A stretch of 64,000 nucleotides of DNA. Source: Physcia stellaris. Taxonomy: Eukaryota; Ascomycota; Lecanoromycetes; Caliciales; Physciaceae. Location of the stretch: contig JABSSW010000025.1 of NCBI GenBank assembly GCA_018902385.1, forward strand, positions 310,001 to 374,000, written 5' to 3'. The position numbers were made by a program, and so were the translations under genes. Shown in pieces: positions 36,407 to 48,331 of the stretch (within the stretch, counting starts at the first letter, position 1; every line of letters begins with the position of its first letter). The notes under the pieces were generated by a model. The model was not told where the DNA came from and did not search any database. It saw only the letters and a list, made by a program, of their open reading frames with translations.

Positions 36407-37724
36407 GTCGTGATGTCTGCAAATGATTTGTATGAAAGAGGCGAAGAGACAAACGAATACTCTTTGATTGCTTGGGAAGAGAAGGATGTAGTCTTTTTTC
36501 CGTTGTGAGAAGATTTCGAGCTCAGTAGTGGTTCATAAAACTCAGACATGGTCGTCGTCTTTATACTATCGTACAGACCTAAGAAACGGCTTGGACTGTG
36601 ACGTGATAGCATCAGCAGTATGTTCTTGACACAAGGCACAGCGTGAAACAAGGCGCAGCGCTCTCTGCTCCGGATTCCATCTCACTCGCAGGGTGAGATG
36701 GATAGCTCACCCATGGCAAGGAGGTCCTCACTCCGTGCGGAGGCTCGCCGTGAAACGTGACGAATAACGGTCTTCACCGGCTGCCCCATAATTGTGTAAC
36801 GCCACCGTTTATATGACTGGCTGGCCTAAGAAGATTCAAAACATTCATGTATCGCAAAGTGTCATAGCTGAGGTGATGATGCTGCTAGGGCTGCTAACTT
36901 AGCCTTCACCTGGAAGCTGAGCCAGCTCGGAGGAGGGGCATAAGCTCCTGTTCTGCTTATTCTGGCGTTATATGCATGCAATGGCATGCTTGAGAATTGC
37001 CTTGAGATCTGCTATCGTTTAGATAGTGTCTCGACGGTTTTCTGAGACCTGCTAGGTGAAGGCGATGGAGGTGTAGGCTCCAGGTGATGAGGCCATTCAA
37101 GCCGTGCTGAGGCTGCTGACTTACGCTTCACTTTCTCATGCGTTGTCCGACATAATCGAACGGAATCGAAACAATTGTGGCGATCCTAAGGATCAAATTA
37201 CTGTATGGGTCACGTGCGTCAGATTCTGTGCAACAGTCCGAAGGGACTGGATAGGGCGGCTTACTCTCTACCTTGCAGAGATCGACGCACGAGCTTGCTG
37301 AGCCTCGTCGGTCAGACAGCACGGATACGAGGAGGATCTTTGTTTGATGCAAGACAACGGCACCCACGATGACGTCTACTGCATTGCTGATGCTTTGAGA
37401 CTGGCTGGCATCAGCGAGAGTTCGGGAATAGACCAGAATGAGGAATGATGAATCTTCCCCAACACCCCCAATGACCTCAGCTTCTCATCTCTGATTTCTA
37501 AACCGAAGACCGTCATAATCACTGCAAGCCGAGCAAGGCTTAGCTATCCAAGACGTTACGGGAAAACTCCTCGTTCGCGCCGCTTCGTACACTGTGCTCA
37601 GCATTGATCAACCTCCGTTTAACTCACAATCCCCTGCATACGGCAGTCGCCAACAATGATTGGTGCGACTCGCTGTTGCTCGAGGGTGGTTTCATTCAGG
37701 GAGTGAAGGGGCAAGATCCAGATA
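36407..37724. other. Gene-free stretch
   Basis: Upstream flank of the secreted-protein gene, then sequence without recognisable genes. A symmetric segment near 36,665-36,710 reads CATCTCACTC...GGTGAGATGG, a small hairpin. Confidence 0.45.
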
Positions 37725-37956
37725 TATCCCATGGTCTGGTAATAAATGGTGCTACTTTTTAGGAAACACCGACAGATCTACGGTTACCTGACTTGAGACG
37801 AAAGAAGATGATGACGTTTTTTTCATGTCATCTTCATATCGTTTTTATGTCATCTTCATATGCTTTGTGCCAAACACGGGTAAACGTGTTATCATATTGA
37901 GTGTATGGATGGCGATGCATGGGAGACAAGATAGCACCACACCAGACCATGGGATA
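37725..37956 (+). mobile_element. MITE family copy 2, TA-flanked
   Basis: It has the same ends as copy 1 (TATCCCATGGTCTGG and its inverse) and is 232 bp long. The internal unit ATGTCATCTTCATAT is present twice in tandem here. The segment ACACGGGTAAACGTGTTATC is shared exactly with copy 1. The short protein-like similarity between the two loci on the minus strand comes from this repeat, not from genes. Confidence 0.88.
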
Positions 37957-38468
37957 ATAGACTAAAGCCGGACAGTTCCCACTAGAAGAAATCCTTGTAC
38001 AAGTCCCGCTGTTCAAGTCCTGGTAGCCTATCTTCTGTGACGCGATGGTCTCTTTCGAAAGGCTCTTCTTCTTTGTGGGTGGTGGTGTTCGCCTCCTGCC
38101 CTCTCCTTGGTACAGAGATACAGCACAGCGTTACCGATTGTGAGAGAGCCTCCTCACTCTCGCCGGCATGGCTTGTGGTAAAGCATGCTGGTAGGTAGAA
38201 AAGTAGGCATGGCAGTCAGAAATTCGGGTAATTCGAGGCATGCCGCAAGACTGAATTCACCGGTTTTGTGCGGATAGTTGGCGTTTCTCCATTTTAGATG
38301 CTCAACAATACATCATTAGAATGTGCCGTTAGTGATTCATTGTAAGACGTTCAAAAGTCTGTTCTTTAATCATGGATAACCCTGCATGTGAGCCTAGCAG
38401 CATATTAGGTGCTTGCTTGATACATCATACACACTTGGACGGCTCCCAATCTGTCGCGGAGCCGACGA
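37957..38468. other. Gene-free stretch
   Basis: Between MITE copy 2 and the F-box-like gene. Nothing is recognised. Confidence 0.45.
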
Positions 38469-39158
38469 TCAATCTGACGTAGGCTGGCTCTTTCTCCCCC
38501 TCGCCTTAGCCGCTATCCTGATCACTGGGTAGATAACCCTCTGCAGATCTGCAACATGCATATCCCATGAGTTTGATGGCCATACCATGAGGGTCACCTG
38601 GATTTTGTCGACAGGCACTCCCATCGAGGCGACAGCGCTCGGTAAATGATCTGGTGCTGGCCTGCCTTCCTGCACCGCTTCGATCAAAAGCTCGAGGGGT
38701 TCCTTTTTGCGGTAGCCGAAGAGGATACCGATGTGCTGTAGATGAGGGAACGGTGCGATGCGACGGGATAGACGCAGGAGCGAACTAGGTGATTCGGAAG
38801 TTCGCTCCGGGAAGACGATGGAATTAGTGTACTTGATCATGATGCCTTGATCCTCAACACTGAGTGGCTTTAGTTGAGACGTTTGAAGCAAGTCGACGGT
38901 GTCCGGATCCATGACGATAGTCTTGTGCGAGAAAAACGCCTCCTTACCCAGCTGGCGGAATCGTCTTGAAGTTCCGACAATGAGGCGCCAGTCCCGTAGG
39001 GTTGGCAACTGGCTCGGGTCTAGAAAGCTGTCAAATCCGCGCCTATATTTGGTAGCCCATTTGGATGCATCGAGGAAGTTATCTATGCAGAAGGGTATCT
39101 TGCTGAGCATAGCGAAATTGAGAATCTGTTGAAGCAATTCATTTGGTATTCTATCCAT
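38469..39158 (-). CDS. F-box-like hypothetical protein
   Basis: A single-exon frame of 229 codons. It starts MDRIPNELLQQILNFAMLSK, the usual fungal F-box-like opening (IPxELLxxIL). Next comes LRDWRLIVGTSRRFRQLGKE, matching the second helix of such motifs. No leucine-rich repeats or WD repeats are visible. F-box proteins link substrates to SCF ubiquitin ligases, but many short fungal versions have no known partner. Confidence 0.62.
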   Translation of the reverse strand: MDRIPNELLQQILNFAMLSKIPFCIDNFLDASKWATKYRRGFDSFLDPSQLPTLRDWRLIVGTSRRFRQLGKEAFFSHKTIVMDPDTVDLLQTSQLKPLSVEDQGIMIKYTNSIVFPERTSESPSSLLRLSRRIAPFPHLQHIGILFGYRKKEPLELLIEAVQEGRPAPDHLPSAVASMGVPVDKIQVTLMVWPSNSWDMHVADLQRVIYPVIRIAAKARGRKSQPTSD

Positions 39159-39937
39159 GATGTTGATGTGAAGGAGTCGTCGGTTAGAATATGGAAGTAG
39201 GAAGGTCTTGGACTAGTGATAAAGTCCCGCGAGCTCGTCGTCCAAAGCCCCAGCTAGAAACGGCTTGAACTGCCAACCTTGAAAGCCTAGAATCTTCAAA
39301 TACTCATCAACGATCTATCAGAGAGAAAACAATTCTTATTTGTCCGAATGAAATGCAATCGTTGCATCTGATTCATTGCATAGTTCTAGCTAGGAGGTAG
39401 GGGTGCTATTTATGCGGGCCTAGCAACGTGCCAAGCCTCCTAATCAGGCCTAGCGTATCTTTCTGACAGCTGTCACAATGCACTTCCTTCTTACATGAAA
39501 GCTTCCCTTACTCATCATCAACCTTACGAGAGCATTAGACCGAGAGATACGACCCCATCTCTCCAATGATTGGGATTGGGATAAAGGCCCCATCCACCGC
39601 TCTGGAGTGTCTCAAATTCACGATCTCATCCGTAGACAGAGCTCTCTGGAACAAACTCGAAGTTCAAGAATTATTTCGAGCCAAACGCGTCTAGAGTAAT
39701 CAGCATATCAATCATAAAGTACTTGGATACCTCTAGTGCAGCGAGTGTTGCTTAGTCCCATCATCACGTATCCGATTCTCGAACATTGGGTGGAAGTGGG
39801 GAAAGGGAGGGGGGTAGGGTATCATGATTCTCAAACAGCATTAATGCTTCCATTACTTTCTAGATCTCTCCTCCCTAATACAGCAATTTTCTGACCCCTA
39901 ACCCCCATTTTTTTTTTGGCTGATCACCAATTACGAA
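39159..39937. other. Gene-free stretch
   Basis: About 780 bp with no credible coding sequence. A T-run (39,908-39,918) lies just past the stop of the neighbouring gene. Confidence 0.5.
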
Positions 39938-40957
39938 TCACTCCTGGTCGTCCATCCCCCGCTTCCTTGCCCGCCACAAAGCCCACCGTTTCCTCTTCCC
40001 CTCCACCTTCCCATCTCGATCCTCATCCCCACCCTCCCCGTCCAAATCAAGTCTATACCGCCTCACGCTTCCCCCATCAGCATCCGCATCCCCTTTCCCC
40101 TTCGTCTCATCCCAAAACCCCACCTCCTTATCCCGATCCCACCACCTCGGCGCCAACCTCCTCCACAGCCCCCTCACACCTCTACACTTCCGGTCAATCT
40201 CCTCATATTCCTTTGCTCGGGTAGATGGGAGGGTCCAATCGATCGTCGTGGCAGGAACGAAATTAGAGTAAGACCTCGGCTGCGCCGCTGGTCTCGTGTC
40301 GCCATTTTGCTGGAATGGGGACGGGGACGACGGCGAGCGCGGAGGGAATGTAGTCGGTAGTGCAGGTAAGCTCGGGGAGCGGAGATTGGAGCGCTGGATG
40401 GATCGGGGTAAGGTCCCTCCCGGCGAGAACGTTGAGGGGATGGAAGAATCGGTGGATTGTGACAGGAACGGATTTTCGTGCAGGTGGATATAGTGCGCAA
40501 AAGTATCCTTGTGCAAAAGTGGTTGGGCGGAGTTGTAGCTCGAGACGCGCTGGTGGAGGAGTAGGGAGGAGCGCCGAGAGGAGCGGCGCGCGGAGGTACT
40601 CATGGAGCTGCGGCGGCTACGATGGCCGTGGGATGAAGTGGGGCGGGAGGAATCGGGGGAGAGGCTCGGCTTACGGCTTGAGGAACGAGAGGTTGGGACG
40701 CCGGATGATGATAACGTTGTCGATAATTGGCGAGGGTTGCGTTTCCGAGATACCGGGGTTGGAGTGGTAGCTCTTGTAGAGCCGCTCGGGGAGTCACTTG
40801 TACGTCTTCTGGCCTTTGGGGCTTCGCAGATATCGTCGAAGCCGCTGTCGGTACGCTCGTGTCCGGTGTGAGAGGTCTCTTTTGGAGATGTTGCTTGGAG
40901 ATCCATTGTCGAGTCTTCGATTTGCGGCGCCGCGATGGCAGGGTCTGTTCCTGACAT
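39938..40957 (-). CDS. Ser/Arg-rich hypothetical protein, conserved fungal type
   Basis: A single exon of 339 codons starting MSGTDPAIAAPQIEDSTMDL. The first two thirds are low-complexity and rich in Ser, Arg and Pro (for example RRSSMSTSARRSSRRSSLLL). This suggests a disordered and phosphorylated region. The C-terminal third is ordered-looking and seems the conserved part: DWTLPSTRAKEYEEIDRKCR, GLWRRLAPRWW, then GSVRRYRLDLDGEGG and a basic tail. I have seen this architecture as an uncharacterised Pezizomycotina family, but no function is known to me. Confidence 0.65.
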   Translation of the reverse strand: MSGTDPAIAAPQIEDSTMDLQATSPKETSHTGHERTDSGFDDICEAPKARRRTSDSPSGSTRATTPTPVSRKRNPRQLSTTLSSSGVPTSRSSSRKPSLSPDSSRPTSSHGHRSRRSSMSTSARRSSRRSSLLLHQRVSSYNSAQPLLHKDTFAHYIHLHENPFLSQSTDSSIPSTFSPGGTLPRSIQRSNLRSPSLPALPTTFPPRSPSSPSPFQQNGDTRPAAQPRSYSNFVPATTIDWTLPSTRAKEYEEIDRKCRGVRGLWRRLAPRWWDRDKEVGFWDETKGKGDADADGGSVRRYRLDLDGEGGDEDRDGKVEGKRKRWALWRARKRGMDDQE

Positions 40958-42412
40958 GACCGTGTAACAAATTATTATATTATGGGTAGTAGTTGATTAT
41001 GTTCTAAGTTCTATAGTGCCTCAAGGAAAGGTCGGCAGAAGCAAGCTGTGTTGATAATATGATACCAATCCGAACACTCAAACAGAGACAATGTCATGTC
41101 TCCATGATTGAATTTGGTGGAGTGATGTGTGTTAGAAGAAGCGAGCTTCGGAATAAGCCGATGAGTCTGTTGTTTCAGCAAGCATTGAATATCTCGAGAG
41201 CAATTTGGTTTCTTTGTGGAGACCAAGGCTTCATTAGTAGTAGTTCACATGGAACCATAGCCAACACATGCGGCTTGTGAAAAGCTTCCGCTAATGCTGG
41301 AGATGACAATCAAAGCTCCAACTAAAAACGGACGATCAAGGTTCGTCTAACGGCTTCATGCACGTTAGGTCTTGGTGTTCAAGCTATTGATGGCTGTTGA
41401 CCGCTGGGTGGGATCTCGATGGGGATTAAGAGTGTAGGAGAAGTGAAGAACAAAGAACTGATGACTGCAACACTACCGTGAGATACTACCGTTCAACGAA
41501 CCCGAAGAATGATGAGAATTACAATAACATAAGAGAATTCGAATCTTCTCAACAACAATACCTTCACATGTCAGACCTACCTCCGACCTCTAGACGCGCA
41601 GTCTCAGCGTGGCAGTTGCGCCTTCCCTCTTCACTGGGATGTCCGAAGCACTCGAGACCCTTATTACTCTACTTTAAGGTAGACGATTGATCACACACGC
41701 AGTTCCTGCATAAAACCTCCCCAAGCGGTCTCTGGGCAGCGCCATCGGAGCTCACATGGACAATCCACTGGCTAGCACCCTCAACCACTAGTAGACTGTC
41801 ACACCGACCGACACATGCTTTCACTTTTCCGAGATGCAGCGTGCGTTCGTCCGGCTGACTTGGCGAAACCACGTCATTCCAATCATTTGGTTTCGTTGGG
41901 GACTGGGAGCATGTGAATTTCAATAAATGGGCGTGATTGTATCGGAGCAGGAGTAGATGTGAGACAGTTTAGACGCGCTGCTGGGGTCCGAGGTCCCGTT
42001 TGAGAGTGTGCGGGCGGGAGGATTTGTGAAGGAGTGGGATGGGCTGCCGGATATCGGCGAGGGAGGGTGGCTTGATTGGATAGGAGACGAGCAACAGGGG
42101 AGAAGATAAAGATGCGGCGGTGCGCCAGCGCTAGAGGAAGGGTGCCACGAGTGTGGCGAGAGCTGATGATTCCGAGGTCAATCTAATGATGGTGGTCTCC
42201 ATAGCTAATCAGCTTCAGCTGATCATATCAATGATCCCCATCATTGCCTGGCTTGTACTCGTACAGGGGTCGATAAGGGAGTGTTTGCGATGCATGCTTG
42301 ATGGGTGGAAAATGCAGAATTTTCCAGAATATCAGAATAATCTCTACAAACTTTGGCCTTCATGAGACTCCTTTTCGTAATTATGTCCTGAATGGTATAT
42401 CACTCTCTACGA
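40958..42412. other. Gene-free stretch
   Basis: About 1.45 kb with only short frames on both strands and no recognisable motif, tRNA or repeat. Confidence 0.5.
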
Positions 42413-44711
42413 TCAAATGAAAGCACCGGTCCCGCCTCCACCTCCCCCTGGTCTGTCATGGTCCTTGCGGTAATTCCTCTCCGCTTCCTCCTTCTCCACG
42501 TCCCTATCCCGCGAAGGAGGTCTGGGGGCATGGGGATCTTGTCGATTAGCCCATTGTTGCCTCTGTGTTTCGTAGTCCTCAACCTCTTTTTCTCCCCGCA
42601 ACGGTGAGCCTTTCTGTGGGCTGTCACTTTGGCGGCCCCCTTCCAGCCTCCAGTCCTCGTCTTCCGAGGTGTATTCAGGCAATGGGGGATTAGCAGAAGA
42701 GTCTCCTTGGACTAGACCCATCCGCTCTTCTTCTGTGGGCGATTTGTGTCCACCCAGGCTATCTTTGTGACTTGCTCGAGAGCTGAGACCCTTTCTCGAT
42801 GTAGGACGAGGGGCTTGAGCTTTCTCGGGTTCTTCGTCCCCCCTATGTCGGTGGAAGACATTCTGGAAGGAGAATTGCCGTCGAGCCGTGTGAGGTGGTG
42901 GCGTAGGTGCTAGAGACTGTTGCGATGCTGGCGTCGCCATGCGGGTGTCGTCGGCCCAGACGAGAGGTTTGCTCTTCTTCCCTCTGGATTTGCTTCGCCC
43001 ATCAACGACTGCACCGTCACCTCCTTGTCGTTCAAGACCTGGCGGGAGACCATAGACATGGGCCATATTCGGGGACTTCTCCCTTGATCGGGGAACTGCG
43101 CCGTAAGGGGTGTCTCTTCGCCTTTGTAGCCGGGCAGGGAGATCTCGGTTAAGGCGACAGGGTGCATTGGACTTCTCGCATCTGGCGTGACTGCACCTAA
43201 GTTTCTCCTTTGCGATGGTAGTAGAGTACTCTGGGCACGCCTCCGTACACTGCTCATAAACCCACCGTCAAAGGCTCCGCCTCGCTCATCATCTTGACCA
43301 TCTGTTCCCCCTTCTTGACGCTCTTCTTCCTCTGGGAAGCGCGCCATCCCCAGTGGAGGGTGTAGTGTCTTTCGCCTCTGCAAACCTTGAGGTGGCAAGC
43401 TTAACGTAGTTTTTCTCCGTCGTAGTCCATCCCATTGCACTTGTTCATCCTCTCCAATCGGCTCCATCTGATCCTTCAGTCTATCCTCTTGTACGCGTCT
43501 GGCCTCCTGAGCTTCATTCTTTTGTCTTGCATTTGAAAGCCGACGGATAATAGCAGCAGTACCGCGGATTGCATCTGCTTTTGGCTCGGACTCTGGCTGC
43601 TCTTGCTCTGCCACTGTTCGAACCTGGTTAAGATCGCCTTTGAAGACTTCAGTATCTGGTACATCTTTCGCTGATTTTGAAAGCTGTAGAAGAATGACCC
43701 CGCAGCAAATGACGAGAAATCCTAGTACTATAGTAATGATTGAAGTCACGCTGCCCTTAAAGCCTTGGAAGAGGATTGCCGACGTGACGAGGGTGGCACT
43801 CGTGAAGAAGACGTAGTATGTTGGAGTGACTAACGCTGCATTGAAGATGTTGAGGGCTTTCTATGAGTGTATTAGTAGTGATCCAACGCTTCCAGGAGTC
43901 GACCCACATTGAGAAAGATGATTTCTGTCACCAGTGTGGCAATAACAAATACAAATAGAATGTACAGAAATGGTTGATTGTACTGCTTGGTACCTCCAAT
44001 CTGTGTGACGATGGCTGCACCCAGCCCTTGGGTTGCAACCACACTCAAGCCTCCAATAAGACTGCAAATGCTCAAATATACCAACATGCTCTTCTTCCCG
44101 TACCTTGGGCCTACCCAGAATGCGATAAAGGCACACCCAACGATGATGACCCCAGCATAAGACAGAAAGCCTGGCGCAAGAACAAAATGTTGCATCTGTT
44201 GTATAGTCCCAGCTGAGCTCTGCGATGGAGCGCTGAGCAAGATGATTACTGATCCAATGATGCACAAGAAACAGCCAATCTTTCCAACGAAGCTGAGACG
44301 CTCCTTGAGGAATATAGCGGAGAGTATCGTGGTGATGACGACCGAGAGTGCTCCCAGTGGGGTGACCAGAATAGCGTCGACAAAAGCGTATGCGATAAAG
44401 TTGCAGATCTCCCCAATGATCATGAGCGTCATGCCCGTCCACCAGAAAGCGTTCTTGAGATATCCATAGCCTTCACCGGCTTCCTCATTGTATTTGACAT
44501 TGGCCTTGAGCAATCCCGTTTTCTTCAGAACGAACGATGTACCGATGAAGACCCCTGAAGCTATCGCAAGTGAGATACCAACCGCTTTGAAAACAGGCGG
44601 TCGATCTGGTGCCGGTGCAACTTCTCTTGGAAACAGCTGAAGGGCATTCGTTCTCGTGTCCACATTGGTAAATTGATGGGCCGCCAGTAGGGCGGTGACT
44701 CCCGTATCCAT
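42413..44711 (-). CDS. NIPA-type magnesium transporter, long tail with probable frameshift
   Basis: The membrane half belongs to the Mg_trans_NIPA (DUF803) family: AVGISLAIASGVFIGTSFVL, AYAFVDAILVTPLGALSVVI and KERLSFVGKIGCFLCIIGSV. An intron (43861-43907) separates exon 1 from KALNIFNAALVTPTYYVFFT, and the last helix is IITIVLGFLVICCGVILLQL. The family moves magnesium and sits in plasma or endosomal membranes. A long charged cytosolic tail follows. At a GGGG run (43071-43074 on the plus strand) the frame changes. Beyond it, the frame to 42413 reads NMAHVYGLPPGLERQGGDG, which fits the tail of relatives. One missing base explains this, although the tail is poorly conserved. Confidence 0.8.
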
Positions 44712-45422
44712 AATCTAAGCTGGTGAGCAAGTGTCCAGCACTGTCACCACTAGTAGCCCAGCTCTTGTTGACCTCTCAACCTTGTTGAAAACTTATCGAT
44801 AGTGACTGCAGAGGGCGAGCGTGGGAATGAGGATGTACGGAGGGGTTGACGTTTGTATATCGCGTTATCATTAGGCCGTAAAGTCGTCGATTTTGAAAGG
44901 ATCTAGATTTAGGTGAGATCTGTTGATTGTCTTGTGCAAAGGTAGGTCGCTTTGCTAGAGTATGAGTCGATTAGGATGGCAGACGTCGTTGCATTAGACG
45001 CATAAAATCCAAGATGTATTCACCCTGTTGTGTGCCTTGAAGTCACAGCGGCTGTAACACCTGTGGTTTGAGCTAGTGCGGTGTTTGATGATTGGGAAGG
45101 GCTCAGCCAAGCAAACAAACAGTGGCGTTGAGGGGTAACCAGGAGTAATGTTGAGCGACGAAAGCCAAACGCTCGGAAAAGTCGAAGTAATTTGAGGAAA
45201 GACGGCTATTCTATGTTGCTTTGGGAGAATCAAAGAAATGTGATTGTAGCAAAATCCATTATTATTGACTGTTTTGGATGTAAACTTCCTTTCTGCCCTC
45301 TGGAGTGTCCCAAGGTTCTAGGCGGCAGTAGCGGCGAAGATCCCTCCGCTACGCGTCAAGATTTCCCCCCGAGCAACCAACTAAAGGATCGCTTAAGCCA
45401 TCCACTCTCCATGTCATGCATC
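44712..45422. other. Gene-free stretch between NIPA gene and AT island 2
   Basis: Promoter side of the NIPA-type gene. Near 45,335-45,360 a segment (GGCGAAGATCCCTCCGCTA) loosely resembles the transposon end that begins at 45,425. It may be an older copy of such an end. Confidence 0.4.
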
Positions 45423-45424
45423 TA

Positions 45425-45501
45425 GCCGAAGGTCAAGACCCTCCTGCGCTAGTCGCTTGAAGGAACTCATCTCAAAAAATAATCATCTCAAAAAATCAAA
45501 A
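45425..45501 (+). repeat. Left terminal inverted repeat of the pogo-type element
   Basis: Begins GCCGAAGGTCAAGACCCTCC. It keeps more of the GG and CC doublets than the right copy. Its GACCCTCCTGCGCTA is also found at 6358-6372, which supports this as the original state. Confidence 0.88.
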
Positions 45502-45542
45502 CATCGAAATTTCATTTTTTATTTTACAACAATTTCATCATC

Positions 45543-47400
45543 ATGACGAAAGTTAATTCCGAATATCACGCACGTGAAAAGCGTTATTTAAAAATCATTG
45601 AAAATTGAATTAACGACGAATTTGATTCAATTGCAAAATGCGTTCGTTATCATCATTTCAAATCGAAAAATTTTCAGAAACGCGTCAACGAAAACGATTC
45701 GAAATTCATTCGATTTCAATCACAAAATCGTTTTAATGAAAATCAAAAATTTCGTTATTTTATTATTTGAAACGTTTCGATGATATGAACATGTCATCGA
45801 TTTCGAAATTCGTTGTTGAAATTGTCAATTACATTTTGAAACGTGACGATTTCTTGACGATTTTCATAAAAAAAAATTGATTTACACGTTTTTTCAAACG
45901 CAATTCACAATTCAAAAAAATTATTCAACGTTTTCTAAATATCAACAAAAAAAATGTCAATTTCGAAATCACGTTGAAAAAATATTTCGACAAATTACAA
46001 AAATTCGTGAATGAATTGAGCATACAATTCGATGATATGTGAAACATGAACGAAACGAATTTTCGCGTTGATTGTGTCAAAATTCGTGTAATCGTTACAT
46101 TCGATAAAAACAAAAAAAAAAAAAACGTCATATCGAATTCGAATAATCGTGATTATTGCACAGTTGTTGAAATCGTGAAATAAATGTTTCGAATTTCGTT
46201 GCGAAATCGAATTTTAATCATTTTTTGCAATGTCGTTGACGAAATCATATTTTCTGTTTTGATCATGAAAGATGTCAACGTTTTACACAAATGAATCATG
46301 CATAATAAATTCGATAAAAACGTTCGTTTCGAAACATCGTTCAATGATTACAGCAATGACGAATTCGCATTGAAATGAATGAATCATTTTATCGAACACA
46401 TCGAAAAAAACGCAAAAACAAATGAATTTTATTCATTGTAAACGATTTCGAATTTCACATGACGCACGAGTTTTTCGCTTTGATCGATGTTCACGATATC
46501 AAACTGTTCAAATTTTTTGTTCATTTTACACATTTCACTCAGTCGTTGAATGTTGAAATGTTTCAATTATACAAGCAAATTCATGAAAATGTCATTGACA
46601 AAATCATTCGCAATAATAACAGTAAATTTATTCGTTTGAAATTTCTGATCGTTTTGACATTGTTTCGTTCTTTTGCATTTATCAAAAACAATTAAAAACG
46701 CTTGACGTCGCATTGATATATATTTTTTTAATTCTGAAATCGTTTTAAATCTCATACGAAATCGAATATTCGAACGAGCAAACGTTGAAATTGCTCGTTT
46801 TAGTACATTTTCTATGCAAAATTTCGAATATATGAATAAAATTTCGCGTGAATCAACAACAATGCGAAAAACGTTTCGATTTCTGAATTATTTTTATCAA
46901 AAACACGAATTTTACAACATCAATTCATTACATATGCGACGATTCGTCAAAATCACTCGTCGATTGATTTATAGTTTCGAATTTCATACGCGAAATCTTG
47001 ATTTTGCATTGAAAACAATCGTCAAACGCAAAAAACGAACAAATTTTCGAAAATATAAAACATTTACATTCGAATTCATTAGAGCAAAAAGTGCAAATTT
47101 ATGTATATTACAAAAAAACAAAAAACAAGAAAATCGAACAACGCAAAACTCAACGAGAATTTGCAAAAAAACAAAAAAAACAAAACGAAAATCAAAACAA
47201 CGAAAATGACGAAAATTTCGAAAACGTCGAAATCGTCGTGATCGAAACATTGAATATAAATGACGTAAAAAAAATAAAATACGTCAATTTTTATTCGTTT
47301 GTGTTCGAAACGTTTGAAACATTTGTACAAAATTCAAATATCGATGAAAAAAAATCTGAAAAAAAAAAAAAAATTTGAAAACGAAAAGAAAAAATTTCAA
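45543..47400 (+). pseudogene. pogo/Fot1-type transposase remnant
   Basis: The remnant opens at an ATG (45543) with TKVNSEYHAREKRYLKIIEN and FDSIAKCVRYHHFKSKNF, a Psq/CENP-B-type helix-turn-helix start. Further right the NMNETNFRVDC region matches the NMDETGF catalytic block. After it come MTHEFFALIDVHDIKLFKFF and FTHFTQSLNVEMFQLYKQIH, which match the family's HGSH...F..HNI and H.THLLQPLDVGVF blocks. The C-terminal part (46,860-47,210) is basic, as in Fot1 relatives. Many stops are present. Those at expected Trp codons are TGG to TGA. Confidence 0.8.
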
Positions 47401-47737
47401 TTTTTCGAAAAATAATGCGTTTCAACGCATTAATCGCGACGACGAATTATGTCGATTTTTGAAACATTAATACATACATAAAATTATTCAAATCATCAAA
47501 TTTCAATAGAAAATAAATGATTGAATGTGATGTAACGAATTCGAAAAATTTCGATTTCGTCGTGAATTTCGAAAATCAACAATTTCGAAATTCAACATTA
47601 TCATCACTTTTCGATCAATGAATTAATTTTATGTGTATGATTTGTAACGCAAAAAACGAATTTCACAACGACGCAAAAATCAATAGAATCAAAACATTAT
47701 TGCATATGTTATGATATTGCGAAAAAAAACATCTCGA

Positions 47738-47815
47738 TTCTGATTCTTTGAGATGATTATTTCTTTGAGATGAATTTCTTCAAGCGACTAGCGCAGAAGA
47801 ATCTTGATCTTCGGC
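47738..47815 (-). repeat. Right terminal inverted repeat of the pogo-type element
   Basis: Read inward on the minus strand it begins GCCGAAGATCAAGATTCTTC. Compared with the left copy there are eight transitions and one single-base gap. Five transitions fall at CpC (or GpG) and three at CpT (or ApG). None falls at CpA or CpG. Confidence 0.88.
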
Positions 47816-47817
47816 TA

Positions 47818-48331
47818 TTGAGACCCGAAATCTCGAAGCGGACGAGAGCAAGCATCAAGATGGGGGCAAAAGCTGCAGGCCCTAAGCCCGCAACTTATCC
47901 ACGCGTCCATTCTAAGAATAGTCCTTCCCAACACTATCGGACGAGAGATAAGAATCGCCGCATCACATCAAAGCTGAACACCCTTGGTGCCCTCAATGCT
48001 AGCTCAATTGCTGTTCCACATTTCGTGTATGCGTTGTGCATCGTTTATAGCTGTACTACAAAGTGTGCTCTGGCTACCAACCTTGGCAACAGACGACACC
48101 CTTAGATTCCAAGTCAAAATTCTTTCGAGATATCGATTCATGAACCAAGCCTTCGTCCTATCATTGAAACTGGTGTCGTGTGCGCCATAGTTGCTCCATT
48201 ATTCCTGCCCCAAGACCTTAGGATAAGACTCCCTACACCAAACGCCCGCTCTCGTGGTATCTTCTTATATTCATTCGTTCCTTGAAACGCCGTCATATAT
48301 TGTCGAGAAAACGCCTGCCTCAAGACCCTTA
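47818..48331. other. Gene-free stretch right of AT island 2
   Basis: Normal composition. An open frame (47,770-48,105) begins inside the transposon end and is not credible. Nothing else is recognised. Confidence 0.45.

Larger units (their letters stand above)
45425..47815 (+). mobile_element. Decayed pogo/Fot1-type (Tc1/mariner superfamily) transposon
   Basis: A complete but heavily mutated element of 2,391 bp. Both ends start GCCGAAG and match over about 76 bp as inverted repeats. TA (45423-45424 and 47816-47817) flanks both ends, as expected for this superfamily. The inside is very AT-rich, with the same loss of CpC and CpT as island 1. The transposase remnant reads left to right. The sharp return to normal composition exactly at the ends shows that the base change is confined to the element. 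Confidence 0.88.

Noticed and set aside
36665-36710. Small hairpin as an RNA gene
   Set aside because: It has short arms, no flanking promoter signals and no known family.
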